Part shown: piece by piece, positions 1 to 8,150 of the stretch
Layout: each line of letters starts with the position of its first letter
Position numbering within the stretch: position 1 is the first letter of the stretch
Origin: an uncultured Schlesneria sp.
GTDB taxonomy: Bacteria > Planctomycetota > Planctomycetia > Planctomycetales > Planctomycetaceae
DNA length: 42,022 bases
Direction: 5' to 3'
Assembly: GCA_903834925.1 (NCBI GenBank)
Contig: CAILLA010000122.1
Coordinates: 1-42,022 of the forward strand
Program-made: the position numbers and the translations under genes
Notes under the pieces: generated by a model
The model's input: the letters and a program-made list of their open reading frames with translations, nothing else
Told to the model about the DNA's origin: nothing
Databases searched by the model: none

Positions 1-927
1 CATGCGGATCAAAATCGGGTTACGATCAATCCTCGTGACGTGCTGTGGAAATACAAGTGGATTCTGAATGCGCTGCCAGGACTCCCCCAGATTCCGAAGG
101 CGAAGATTCTGGACATGATTTCGGATTTGAGCCGCCGAGTCGAAGCCGCAGGCTATAGCCAACGACCGGTGTTTTACAGTCGCTGGCATACGCATAGCGA
201 GATGGGTGACTTTGAAGCTGCAGCGGCCGAAATGCAGAAGTGGCGGTCCGCAGTGAAAGACGGATTGCAGGATTGCGAAGCGTGTGAGACCAACGGTGAG
301 GTCAGTTTCTTGGCAGAGACTTTTAACAATGAAAAAGCGCTGGAAATTGCCCGGCCGATCCTCGAAGGAAAGCTGAGTTGCACGTCAATTCCACAGCACA
401 CGCTTGGTAACATTATTCGCCCTTTAATGCGTCTGGGGCGGATTGATGAAGCTGTGAAAGTCGCCGAAAAGTGTTACCGGTTGACTTCTAAAAACGAAGT
501 GTATCTCTATAAAGTGTGCGAGTGTCTCTTAGTTGCCACGCACACGAACGCACTGGTACGGGCAAAGAGAATCTTTAGTAAGCATGCAATCTGGGCGTTG
601 AAGACGGGATTTCACGCGCGGCGATTGCGGTTCAATTCAGTCGCCTCAGCGTTTCTTAAAAAACTCGCTCAAGGAAAACTGAAGGAAACATCGAGCGAAG
701 TTTCGGAAGGCAAAAAAAGGAAAGCAAAAAGTTCTGTTCGACTCCAGCTTCCATCGGAACATCCGCTGTACCAGCCAGATGCCAAGTATGACATTTCCCT
801 ACTTGCCACCTGGTATCAGGACGAAGCCGAAAAACTCGCCCTCCAATTTGATCAACGAAATGGCAATCGTTACGTCACGCGGTGCATGAAGGAAACGTTC
901 GAACTTGCTGGTGTTACAGAAGAATGA
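1..927 (+). CDS. Helical-repeat (TPR-like) hypothetical protein, 5' end outside window
   Basis: The reading frame is open from the first base of the window, so the GTG at 40 is probably internal and the gene begins upstream. The visible 309 residues are soluble, with no signal peptide or membrane segment. They look like stacked helix pairs: one segment (about residues 155-170 of the visible part) has the alternating Gly-Arg-Ile-Asp-Glu-Ala pattern of a tetratricopeptide unit ('LGRIDEAVKVAEKCYRL'). A lysine-rich linker (about residues 230-245, KGKKRKAKSS-like) separates the helical part from a C-terminal segment. A scaffold or protein-binding role is inferred from the fold type only; I do not recognise a named family. 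It ends about 60 bases before the next small gene on the same strand, so the two may be cotranscribed. Confidence 0.7.
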   Translation, partial: HADQNRVTINPRDVLWKYKWILNALPGLPQIPKAKILDMISDLSRRVEAAGYSQRPVFYSRWHTHSEMGDFEAAAAEMQKWRSAVKDGLQDCEACETNGEVSFLAETFNNEKALEIARPILEGKLSCTSIPQHTLGNIIRPLMRLGRIDEAVKVAEKCYRLTSKNEVYLYKVCECLLVATHTNALVRAKRIFSKHAIWALKTGFHARRLRFNSVASAFLKKLAQGKLKETSSEVSEGKKRKAKSSVRLQLPSEHPLYQPDAKYDISLLATWYQDEAEKLALQFDQRNGNRYVTRCMKETFELAGVTEE

Positions 928-989
928 TGATTATGGCCGGACAATCAGCCGCGTCCCGGAAATCGTAACGACGTGTCGTGTCAAGGCAA

Positions 990-1259
990 ATGAGCTCAAA
1001 CAGTGATAACGATGATCGATATCTTCGCGTCATTCGCAAGATGAATACGTTCGTATGCGAACTTTGTTACGTCGAAGAATTACGGACACATCCGACGCTT
1101 GGAGATGTATGGACCACGGAATGGTATGCAGAATTGGCGCAGCTCGCCCGGGAACAGGGGTGGTTGATGGTGTCAGTTGAAACCGAAAGACCGAGTTGGT
1201 TTTTTCCAGACTTCCAGGTCATCGGACCAAGGTGTGCAGCTCATCGAACCGGGTCGTGA
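990..1259 (+). CDS. Small hypothetical protein
   Basis: An 89-residue acidic protein starting at ATG 990, with AAGG just upstream; an in-frame GTG at 978 is the alternative. It has four cysteines (two as CELC near residue 25) and is rich in Trp, Tyr and Glu. There is no signal peptide or membrane segment. It follows the helical-repeat gene by about 60 bases on the same strand and may share its transcript. The CxxC pair could bind a metal or form a disulfide, but I do not recognise a family. The existence of the gene rests on an ordinary codon pattern and lack of a better competing frame. Confidence 0.5.
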   Translation: MSSNSDNDDRYLRVIRKMNTFVCELCYVEELRTHPTLGDVWTTEWYAELAQLAREQGWLMVSVETERPSWFFPDFQVIGPRCAAHRTGS

Positions 1260-1445
1260 TCGGAAAATCACAGGACTAATTTGTCCAAGTAAAGGAATAC
1301 CTGCACGACCTCTATGAAATGTTCACTGTAAACGGTACACGCCGACGTCTCAGTTTATCGGCACTTTGGTAGCGCCGAATACGACGATCCTGCCCAATGG
1401 AGTTCCGTCGACTGACCATTGATTGTTGATAGCGCGCGGCCCTCT

Positions 1446-2456
1446 TCACCCACCAATCGAGTACATCGGTCGTTCAGGTTGGATGAAGCGGGCGGTGTTG
1501 ATTTCGTGGCCTTCTTTCTTGGCTGCGACACTGGAACGGATTGCGTTTGCGATCTGATCGTCCGGGGCCTGACCACGCAACAGGCTGCGGACGTCTGTCT
1601 CTTCCATGCTGAAGAGGCAGTTACGCAGTTTCCCGTCGGCGGTGATTCGTATCCGGTTGCAACTCATGCAAAAGGGCTGGCTAACGGATGCAATGAATCC
1701 GATCCGACCGACTCCGTCGTCGAATTCAAATTCGGTCGCTGGTCCGCCGTGCCCGCTGGCTGATTCCTCTTCGATCGGTCTCAGCGGCATGATCGACGAA
1801 GAAAGAGTTTCGATGATCTCGTGGGCGAACAATACCTTGCCCCGTTCCCAGGCATTGTCGGCGTCGAGTGGCATGTATTCGATGAAGCGGACTTCGACTC
1901 CCGTTTCACGGGCGAAATGACCGAACGGGACGATTTCGTCCTCCGTCATTCCGCGAACGGAAACGGCGTTGATTTTCACCGGATCAAAACCGGCTCGCTG
2001 TGCCGCGCGGATTCCTTCGATCACCTGTTCGAATCCGTCTCGACGAGTGAACTTCTTGAATTTCTCGGGAGTCAACGCGTCCAGACTGACGTTGATCCGG
2101 CGCAAGCCCGCGTCGTACAAGCCCTGAGCCTGTTGGGCGAGCATAATTCCATTCGTCGTCAGGCCGATGTCTTTCACGCCGGGAATCGACGCCAGTTTGG
2201 CGACGAGTGTATTCAACTCGCGGCGGACGAGGGGTTCGCCTCCCGTCAGTCGCAGCTTGTCGATTCCCATTGGGACCGCCACGCGGACAAACCGCTCGAT
2301 TTCTTCAAACGTCAGCAGTTCTGATTTGTCCATGAACTGCACGTCTTCGGCAGGCATGCAGTAAAAACAACGAATGTTGCAGCGATCCGTGACGCTGATT
2401 CGCAGGTTGTTATGCAACCGCCCGAAGGAATCGATGAGTGGTAATTGTGCGCTCAT
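1446..2456 (-). CDS. moaA: GTP 3',8-cyclase MoaA (molybdenum cofactor biosynthesis)
   Basis: Radical-SAM enzyme for the first step of molybdenum cofactor synthesis: GTP to 3',8-cyclo-7,8-dihydro-GTP, which MoaC then converts to cyclic pyranopterin monophosphate. The N-terminal SAM cluster motif is CNIRCFYC (Cys26, Cys30, Cys33), followed by the SAM-binding GGEPLVR. The C-terminal second [4Fe-4S] cluster site is present as CMSC with a later Cys in GKLRNCLF. The protein ends in the Gly-Gly tail typical of active MoaA. Length (336 residues) is normal. The ATG start is about 18 residues before the first conserved strand, as in homologues. No other moa/moe gene is adjacent, so the pathway is scattered in this genome. 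Identification is firm. Confidence 0.97.
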   Translation of the reverse strand: MSAQLPLIDSFGRLHNNLRISVTDRCNIRCFYCMPAEDVQFMDKSELLTFEEIERFVRVAVPMGIDKLRLTGGEPLVRRELNTLVAKLASIPGVKDIGLTTNGIMLAQQAQGLYDAGLRRINVSLDALTPEKFKKFTRRDGFEQVIEGIRAAQRAGFDPVKINAVSVRGMTEDEIVPFGHFARETGVEVRFIEYMPLDADNAWERGKVLFAHEIIETLSSSIMPLRPIEEESASGHGGPATEFEFDDGVGRIGFIASVSQPFCMSCNRIRITADGKLRNCLFSMEETDVRSLLRGQAPDDQIANAIRSSVAAKKEGHEINTARFIQPERPMYSIGG

Positions 2457-2605
2457 TAAATGTTACGAAAGGAAGGTGGGGCGAAATTCGTAGAAAATTG
2501 TCTGGTCCGATATTCTACGCCATCCGATGGGGATTTTCGTCCCGATTCTGGAATTTGCTTAATATCGAGTCGATAAATCGTGACTGGTGCTGGTTCAAAG
2601 TCCCG

Positions 2606-2701
2606 TTAACGAGCGCCCCTGGGAACGGTCTTGTTAATGTTATTTGTGGCCGACGCGATATTTTCCCAAAACGTGAAACCCTCGATTTGATTGCGCTTCA
2701 T
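2606..2701 (-). CDS. Possible 31-residue peptide upstream of moaA
   Basis: An ATG preceded by GAAAGGAA at a six-base spacing opens a 31-codon frame on the moaA strand, ending about 150 bases before moaA. The product is polar, with a basic C-terminus, and has no signal or membrane segment. It could be a small protein, a leader peptide for moaA, or chance. The ribosome-binding site is the main support. Confidence 0.25.
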   Translation of the reverse strand: MKRNQIEGFTFWENIASATNNINKTVPRGAR

Positions 2702-2990
2702 CGTAGATTCCTTTCTACCCCGATCGTGGCTGGTTCGGGTATTTCCAGCTTCGTGTTGAACGCGATCAAGGGAAGACCAATTCCTGGCCAATTGGGGTGG
2801 CCACTTTCTGGCCACATCTCTGGTTTCGGATGACTCAAAATGGCCAAATGAATCCTGACGGAAGTTTTAGGTATTCGCGGCACATTGCCGACTCCGCATT
2901 GTAACACATTTCCCTGAAATGAGTTATGACGACGCATCCTAGCTAAACACGTCTCATGGACATCGACGTGCCGCGTTCCAGATCGGCATT

Positions 2991-3006
2991 CGGCATAAGG
3001 TCTGCA
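2991..3006 (+). promoter_or_regulatory. Weak sigma-54-like promoter before the SulP cluster
   Basis: The site CGGCATAAGGTCTGCA keeps the invariant GG and GC dinucleotides at the correct -24/-12 spacing but departs from consensus at several flanking positions. It would start transcription near 3017, about 57 bases before the first gene of the cluster. It is listed mainly because the sbtA transcript downstream has a better site of the same type. Confidence 0.3.
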
Positions 3007-3073
3007 TTCATTTAAGGAATGTCCGCTCGAATCGAACTAAACACATAAAACATCACTGCTGCGGAATTTGAAA

Positions 3074-3352
3074 ATGTCGATCGAATCATTATTTGCGATG
3101 ATCAATCAAGAGTTTCAGCCGCCGCAGTTGTTCTGTGCTGGCCTGCTTGCGTCGGTCGTCTGTTGCCTGATTGCCCTAATCGTCGAGTCCAAGTTTCGTC
3201 GACGGGAACTTCACCGGATCATTCCTCCGGGAAGTGAACTCGCCTATCGACAATTTCTTTCCGAACTGAATTCGGCACCTCGTCACATTGGCTTCGCCGG
3301 AGGTGAGGTTTACGACCTGGACGATTGCGATTTCCCTGCCAAATCCAACTGA
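3074..3352 (+). CDS. Small single-pass membrane protein at head of transporter cluster
   Basis: A 92-residue protein from ATG 3074; a TTG two codons upstream is the alternative start. One hydrophobic helix (about residues 18-38, 'FCAGLLASVVCCLIALIV') follows a short N-terminus and is followed by a basic patch (KFRRRELHR). This suggests a short N-terminus outside and a soluble C-terminus of about 50 residues in the cytoplasm. The tail is acidic at its end. It is unlike the three paralogous two-helix proteins of the cluster. It sits 49 bases before the next gene and is probably cotranscribed. A role as an accessory subunit or regulator of the SulP permease is inferred from position only; no family recognised. 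Confidence 0.6.
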   Translation: MSIESLFAMINQEFQPPQLFCAGLLASVVCCLIALIVESKFRRRELHRIIPPGSELAYRQFLSELNSAPRHIGFAGGEVYDLDDCDFPAKSN

Positions 3353-3401
3353 TTTCTAAAAGCTTTCCATCGAATACCCATTCATTCCAAGGAAATTCAA
3401 T

Positions 3402-3758
3402 ATGTCACGCGACTCACAAACTTCCAGCCGACCAGAATTGAACTCGACCAGCAAGATGTCGTTTGCCGTCGCAGCATGTGCCCTAGGTGCTGCCGCGATT
3501 GGATTGTTGATCAATCAGTGGATGACGGGCTGGATGGCCGTGGGTGGCATGGCGGGCTTGGGGTTATTTTATCTGGCGATTGGACTGCTGAATCTCGGTT
3601 CCGCGGAACCGTTATTTACTCATGAAAGCGATCTGATTGAGACCGCATCACATCGATTGTCGGGTGCAACAAACGTTGACGATCTGGCAACGAAACGACC
3701 GGAGGAAGCAGGGGTTGGCTCGCGATCCGACAAGCTGGCCAATGCCCACACGTCATGA
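3402..3758 (+). CDS. Two-helix membrane protein, paralogue 1 of 3
   Basis: 118 residues; ATG with AAGGAA at a good spacing. After a polar Ser/Thr-rich N-terminus come two hydrophobic segments (about residues 20-40 and 44-66) separated by a short Trp-containing turn with the motif GWMAVGGM, then GLFYLAIGLLNL. A polar tail of about 50 residues follows. The core is about two-thirds identical by eye to the gene at 8151 and clearly related to the one at 5679. The tail is the least conserved of the three and has lost most of the DNLxAEAV motif shared by the other two. The gene lies 180 bases before the SulP permease. The repeated pairing of this family with anion permeases suggests an accessory subunit; that is inference. 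Confidence 0.75.
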   Translation: MSRDSQTSSRPELNSTSKMSFAVAACALGAAAIGLLINQWMTGWMAVGGMAGLGLFYLAIGLLNLGSAEPLFTHESDLIETASHRLSGATNVDDLATKRPEEAGVGSRSDKLANAHTS

Positions 3759-3938
3759 CGAATCCGAGTTGCCAGAACAAGGATGTTGGCGAAAGGGATC
3801 GGTTTCCCTCGGATTCAATTTTGTTCTCCACGCGGAACTTTGTTGACTGACGAATGAGAGTTTTTTCTTTTTGCAACTCGTCGTCACAGCCTTCCGAATC
3901 GAACTGCAAAGTTCAAATACGCATTAAAGGATTTATGA

Positions 3939-5639
3939 ATGTCTTCTGACCATGTCGAATTGAACGAAAAGCCGCAGAATGGAATCGCGGGCTTGAAACA
4001 CCTGCGTAGCGATATTCTCTCTGGAATCGTTGTCTCGCTGGTCTCACTGCCGCTATCGTCGGGGATTGCGATTGCATCGGGTGTCCCACCAATCGTCGGA
4101 TTGATTTCCGCAATTATTGCAGGGTTTATCTTCCCGTTTATCGGCGGAGCGTACATGACGATCGCCGGACCAGCTGCCGGTCTGGCGCCTGCGATTATGG
4201 CCGTGATGATCGCACTGGGCGGAGCGGGCGACGCCGAACATGTCGGTGAAGGTTATAAGTTCCTGCTCGTCGTGATCTTTATCGTCGGCCTGTTGCAGGT
4301 GATCCTCAGTCTGCTCAAGCTGGCCCGGTTTGCCGCAATCATTCCTGTAACGGTTGTTGAAGGGATGCTCGCTTCGATCGGTCTGCTGATTATCGTGAAA
4401 CAACTTCCGAAGTTTTTCGGTTTCACCGGAAAGGTTCATGCTCATGAATTTATGGAATTCGTTACGGGCGTGCCGGAATATGCACAAGGGATGACAACAA
4501 AGGCATTTGCAGTGGCCTTTGCGAGTCTTGTCATGCTGTTCGTTTTCGGTTCATTGAAGAAATACAAGTTCTTTCAGATTGTTCCACCTCAGTTACTGGC
4601 CGTGATTTTTGGTGTGATCCTGGGTCAGATTGTTCACATTGGTGACCTCGGGCCAGGATTCTTGATCAAGCTTCCGGATAACCCATTTCACGGAATTCAT
4701 TCACCTGATTTCAGTGCGTTGCTGGCTCGTAGCGATTTGTGGCAGGCAGCGGCAGTTGGTGTGATCATGCTGACCATGATCGATGGTGTTGAATCGCTTG
4801 CCACGGCGATGGCGATTGACCGGATTGATCCTTACCATCGGAAATCCGATGCGAATCGGGTCTTGCTGGCGATGGGTGTATCCAACGTCGCTTCGAGTCT
4901 CGTTGGCGGTTTGACAATCATCCCCGGTGGGGTCAAGAGCAAGGCGAATATCGCGGCTGGGGGTCGTACCCTGTGGGCTAACTTCACAAACGCGGTTTGC
5001 CTGGTGATCTATCTGCTGTTCGGTGCGGCTTGGATTAACATGATCCCTCTCGGTGTGTTGGCTGCCGTTCTGATTTATACCGGTTGGAAGATGTGCGAGC
5101 CGCTGGTCTGGCGACACATGGCACACATCGGGAAAGAACAGGTTGTGATCTTCTCGTTCACCATCATCGTGACACTACTGACCGATCTGCTGGTTGGGAT
5201 CGCCGCAGGGGTCGCAGCAAATTTCGTACTGAGTACGTTGTTCTGTCGACATGCGATTTCCACTGCAACCGCGAGTGGCGTGAAGAATCTTTCGCTGGCG
5301 AAATGCATGGGAGACTTCTTCCGTAATCCGGTCGTCAACCGCGAATACTGTGATGGTGTTTATCATATGTACGTCGACAAACCGCTAGTCTGTTTCAATA
5401 CCATGCAACTTTCGGAAGAACTCGACGAGATTCCATCAGACGTCAAAGCCGTTCAAGTTCATCTTGACGAACGAGTCACGTTGATTGACCACACCGCTGC
5501 TGAAAACTTGATGCATGCCATCAAGGAATATTCACACTCAAACGTCCCGGTTGAAATCGTTGGAATTGACCACCTCGAACCGTTGTCACACTACGACGCT
5601 TGTGTGCGAGTCGCCTCGCCGACAGCTCAATCTGCATAA
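3939..5639 (+). CDS. SulP family inorganic anion permease (BicA-like, candidate bicarbonate transporter)
   Basis: 566 residues; ATG preceded by AAAGGA. This is a SulP/SLC26 secondary transporter of the cytoplasmic membrane: about 12 hydrophobic segments (residues 25-430) with the family's first-repeat signature (SGIAIASGVPPIVGL, then a GPAAGL turn) and the later DPYHRKSDANR and VKSKANIAAGG stretches. A STAS-like C-terminal domain (about residues 475-555) contains LIDHTAAENL, matching the usual nucleotide/regulatory loop. SulP members carry sulfate, bicarbonate or other anions; bicarbonate is favoured here because an SbtA-type permease follows in the same cluster. No carbonic anhydrase is fused or adjacent. 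It resembles the second SulP at 28381 but is clearly diverged from it. Confidence 0.88.
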   Translation: MSSDHVELNEKPQNGIAGLKHLRSDILSGIVVSLVSLPLSSGIAIASGVPPIVGLISAIIAGFIFPFIGGAYMTIAGPAAGLAPAIMAVMIALGGAGDAEHVGEGYKFLLVVIFIVGLLQVILSLLKLARFAAIIPVTVVEGMLASIGLLIIVKQLPKFFGFTGKVHAHEFMEFVTGVPEYAQGMTTKAFAVAFASLVMLFVFGSLKKYKFFQIVPPQLLAVIFGVILGQIVHIGDLGPGFLIKLPDNPFHGIHSPDFSALLARSDLWQAAAVGVIMLTMIDGVESLATAMAIDRIDPYHRKSDANRVLLAMGVSNVASSLVGGLTIIPGGVKSKANIAAGGRTLWANFTNAVCLVIYLLFGAAWINMIPLGVLAAVLIYTGWKMCEPLVWRHMAHIGKEQVVIFSFTIIVTLLTDLLVGIAAGVAANFVLSTLFCRHAISTATASGVKNLSLAKCMGDFFRNPVVNREYCDGVYHMYVDKPLVCFNTMQLSEELDEIPSDVKAVQVHLDERVTLIDHTAAENLMHAIKEYSHSNVPVEIVGIDHLEPLSHYDACVRVASPTAQSA

Positions 5640-5678
5640 CTTCAATTTCAAAACCAATACTGTTTCCGTCCCAAATTC

Positions 5679-6026
5679 ATGAAAGTTAAGACAATGTCTC
5701 ACAATGTTCAGTCCGCCACACGCCTTTCAATGAACCCCGTTGCCTTAAGCAGCATTTCGGTTGCGATTTGTTCGTTCGGTGCTGCCGTGCTTGGCCTCCC
5801 TTTCAGCCACTGGCCAGCCGGGGGACTCGCAGGAGTTGGAGCGTTCTATCTTGTCGTGGGCTTGGTCAGTTGGGCGACTTCGAAATCCGCTGGTCACGAG
5901 ACCGGAATTGAAACCAGTCACATAACAGCAGGTGCAGATAACCTGGTTGCCGAAGCCGTCGGAAACACTCGTGAAACGGCATCCCCAGCACGACGTGCTC
6001 ATGAGCTTGTTGGTGCTCAACACTAA
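5679..6026 (+). CDS. Two-helix membrane protein, paralogue 2 of 3
   Basis: 115 residues, starting 39 bases after the SulP stop, so almost certainly in its operon. ATG 5679 is used; a second ATG at 5694 is possible. Two hydrophobic segments (about residues 24-45 and 47-68) contain the same core as the sister genes, here HWPAGGLAGVGAFYLVVGLV. The tail carries DNLVAEAV, which recurs as DNLYAEAV in the gene at 8151. It is the most diverged of the trio in its first helix. A strong hairpin 110 bases downstream ends the unit. Function unknown; partner of the SulP permease by position. Confidence 0.72.
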   Translation: MKVKTMSHNVQSATRLSMNPVALSSISVAICSFGAAVLGLPFSHWPAGGLAGVGAFYLVVGLVSWATSKSAGHETGIETSHITAGADNLVAEAVGNTRETASPARRAHELVGAQH

Positions 6027-6138
6027 GCCTTACATCGCAAAACGCGTATGCTTCAGCCATCATGCAACATATATCGTCAGTGCTCGGCTTGGTGCTGTCA
6101 GCGCTGAAGTAGATCCAAGAATTCTGTCGATACGTAAA

Positions 6139-6183
6139 AAATGACAAGCAGCCAGTGGGTAAACCGCTGGCTGCTTGTCATTT
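6139..6183 (+). terminator. Strong hairpin after the SulP operon
   Basis: A perfect 17-bp stem (6139-6155 pairing with 6167-6183; arms AAATGACAAGCAGCCAG and its complement) with an 11-base loop. A run of six A precedes it but only three T follow, so it would end transcription more readily on the minus strand or act as a 3' stabiliser. It separates the SulP operon from the sbtA promoter region. Confidence 0.7.
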
Positions 6184-6275
6184 GCATTAATGGTATGACG
6201 GCAATTTGGCTTCTATGAATGGACCTCAGCTGTCTCACGTTTCACGACGTCTTTCGTGCCAGCAGACAAAGCACG

Positions 6276-6289
6276 AATTGCGCGCAATT
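6276..6289. promoter_or_regulatory. Palindrome, candidate upstream activator site for sbtA
   Basis: AATTGCGCGCAATT is a perfect 14-bp palindrome, about 200 bases before the predicted transcription start of sbtA. Sigma-54 promoters need an enhancer-binding activator whose sites usually lie 100-200 bases upstream. The assignment to such a site is inference. Confidence 0.35.
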
Positions 6290-6459
6290 TCCGAAATGCT
6301 TTGGGGTTTACGCAAGAAATCGCCCGTCTGTTCTAAGCGGTTGTTGAATTCGATTTCTGTCGTAAGTTTCTTTGTATAAGCTGGTTGCGTCAATCATTGC
6401 GTGTTTTCAGTAGATTTTTTATCGCAGCGTTCCCTGACGACTTAGACAGATTTCGGATA

Positions 6460-6475
6460 TGGCACAAGTCGTGCT
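6460..6475 (+). promoter_or_regulatory. Sigma-54 promoter of sbtA
   Basis: TGGCACAAGTCGTGCT matches the RpoN consensus TGGCACG-N4-TTGCW with the invariant GG and GC at exact spacing; the mismatches are G to A at the seventh position and the first T of TTGC. Transcription would start near 6486, giving a leader of about 74 bases before the GTG start of sbtA. Confidence 0.6.
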
Positions 6476-6559
6476 TTCGTCTTCCCGAAACCCTGTGACT
6501 CCTACTTTTGTTGTTGAGTCATCGTCCTGGGGATTTGTTTCTTGTTTGGAGAAGGCGCC

Positions 6560-8011
6560 GTGCTTCACGAGTTCATTGATAATTTCACCCACAATCTGTT
6601 TAAACCGCTGTTGCTGTTTTTCTATGCCGGGTTCCTGATTCCCATGTTTCATGTGAAGCTCGAATTCCCCAAGGCGGTTTATCAAGGTCTGACAATTTAC
6701 TTGCTCTTGGCGATTGGTTGGAAAGGTGGCGAAGAACTGGCTGGCCTTGAGCCTGAGCTTTACGGGCAGGCTGCAGGTTTCATGATCATCGGATTCTTCA
6801 CGAACTTTGCGATCGGTATCGCGGCTTACACTGCACTGCGATGGACTACGAAAATTCGCCAGGTTGACGCTGCCACAGTCGCAGGTTACTACGGCTCTGA
6901 CTCGGCTGGTACATTCGTGACGGCAATGGGGGTTCTGACGGCTGGTCACATCGCGTTCGCTCCCTACATGCCGGTTTTGCTGGCTGTGATGGAAATTCCT
7001 GGTTGCCTTGTTGCTCTTTATCTCGTCGCGAAAATGCGTGAGAAGGGAATGGATGCCGCCGGGAACATGCCAGGTGAAACCGGTTACAATCGGTTCCGTG
7101 AAGCGATGATTGCTTCGCCACGTCACGTTGGTACCGATGAAGAACATGACGAATATGATCACGAAGAGTTCTCGGAAGAAGAGCTCGAAGAAGAGTTAGT
7201 GACCGCCGGTGCAGGGAATGGCAAAGTTCGGGCTGCTCGATCGAATTCGACGATCATTCGTTCGTCTGGTGGTTCTGCCGGTCGAGGTGGTTCAAAGGCA
7301 TCTCACGGTTCCGGATCAAACGGAAATGGTTCAGCAGGCGCTGGTTCTCTTAGTGGATCCACCAGCGATGACGAAATGGACGCGATGCTCGCTCTTCAGG
7401 AAGTTAATCTTAACAAAGGTGGCGAGTCTGCAAAGAAAAAGGGTGGCTCTTTCCTCAATCCTACATTGTTGCATGAAGTCTTTTTGAACCCAGGGATCTT
7501 CCTGCTATTTGCCGGAATCACCATTGGTTTCATTTCGCGATTGCAAGGTGAAAAAGTGACTCAGACGGACGATGCATTGTTCGTCCACTTGTTCCACGGT
7601 TTGCTATGTATATTCCTGCTCGAAATGGGGATGACCGCTTCGAAGAAGCTGAAGGACCTTGGGAACGCGGGATGGCAGTTCGTAACCTTCGCCCTTGTTG
7701 CCCCTAACTTGTTTGCAACTTGTGGCATGCTGATCGCGCACGGATACAGCATGGTGCTGGGACAACCCTTTGAGATTGGTACCTACGTCCTGTTCGCCGT
7801 GTTGTGCGGTGCCGCATCCTACATCGCTCTTCCCGCAGTACAGAGACTGGCGATCCCTGAAGCCAGCCCCACCCTTCCTTTGGCTGCTTCGCTAGGGGTG
7901 ACCTTCAGTTACAACGTCACGATCGGTATTCCCGTTTACATGATGATTGCGACAATCTTAACCAAGTATGCACCTGTTGCTGTTACCGCCGCTGCCGCAG
8001 TGGCGTCGTAG
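6560..8011 (+). CDS. sbtA: SbtA-type sodium-dependent bicarbonate permease with long central loop
   Basis: High-affinity Na+/bicarbonate symporter family (Sbt_1), in the cytoplasmic membrane. GTG 6560 is chosen because GGAGAAGG lies five bases before it; a TTG at 6542 is in frame but without a ribosome site. Two inverted membrane halves are clear. The first carries AGYYGSDSAGTFVTAMGVL (about residue 105). The second carries CGAASYIALPAVQRLAIPEA and GVTFSYNVTIGIPVY near the C-terminus, both hallmark substrate/Na+ regions. The halves are joined by about 105 residues (190-296), first strongly acidic (EEHDEYDHEEFSEEELEEEL), then Gly/Ser/Asn-rich. This makes 483 residues against about 370 in cyanobacterial SbtA. 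No SbtB (PII-like) gene is adjacent. Transport of bicarbonate is by family; not tested. Confidence 0.9.
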   Translation: MLHEFIDNFTHNLFKPLLLFFYAGFLIPMFHVKLEFPKAVYQGLTIYLLLAIGWKGGEELAGLEPELYGQAAGFMIIGFFTNFAIGIAAYTALRWTTKIRQVDAATVAGYYGSDSAGTFVTAMGVLTAGHIAFAPYMPVLLAVMEIPGCLVALYLVAKMREKGMDAAGNMPGETGYNRFREAMIASPRHVGTDEEHDEYDHEEFSEEELEEELVTAGAGNGKVRAARSNSTIIRSSGGSAGRGGSKASHGSGSNGNGSAGAGSLSGSTSDDEMDAMLALQEVNLNKGGESAKKKGGSFLNPTLLHEVFLNPGIFLLFAGITIGFISRLQGEKVTQTDDALFVHLFHGLLCIFLLEMGMTASKKLKDLGNAGWQFVTFALVAPNLFATCGMLIAHGYSMVLGQPFEIGTYVLFAVLCGAASYIALPAVQRLAIPEASPTLPLAASLGVTFSYNVTIGIPVYMMIATILTKYAPVAVTAAAAVAS

Positions 8012-8033
8012 TCGACCCTCGACGAGTTGATTT

Positions 8034-8072
8034 CTGGCCGGGTACATATGGCTGTCGTATGTACCCGGCCAG
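8034..8072 (+). terminator. Hairpin after sbtA
   Basis: A perfect 15-bp stem (8034-8048 with 8058-8072; arm CTGGCCGGGTACATA) and a nine-base loop, starting 23 bases after the sbtA stop. There is no T-run, so it may stabilise the sbtA 3' end and lower expression of the small gene downstream rather than stop transcription fully. Confidence 0.55.
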
Positions 8073-8150
8073 TATCACGTTGACAGTTCATGCCCCCAAT
8101 GATTCGACCCAAATGGGTTTTGAAGATTTTTCGACTGTGAGTCTAATTAA

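Larger units (their letters stand above)
2457..3073. other. 617-bp intergenic region
   Basis: This separates divergent moaA and the transporter cluster. It holds a possible 31-residue reading frame (2606-2701, minus), a weak sigma-54-like site (2991-3006), and a group of TGGCCA hexamer palindromes at 2785, 2798, 2809 and 2838. A longer frame on each strand crosses the region but has no recognisable protein character. Confidence 0.5.
6184..6559. other. sbtA upstream regulatory region
   Basis: 376 bases with no credible gene. It holds a 14-bp perfect palindrome at 6276-6289 and a sigma-54-type promoter at 6460-6475. The distance between them (about 175 bases) suits an upstream activator site. 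Overlapping frames on the minus strand lack protein character. Confidence 0.6.

Noticed and set aside
7723-7738. Sigma-54-like site inside sbtA
   Set aside because: GG and GC spacing fits, but the site is within the coding sequence and no gene follows closely.
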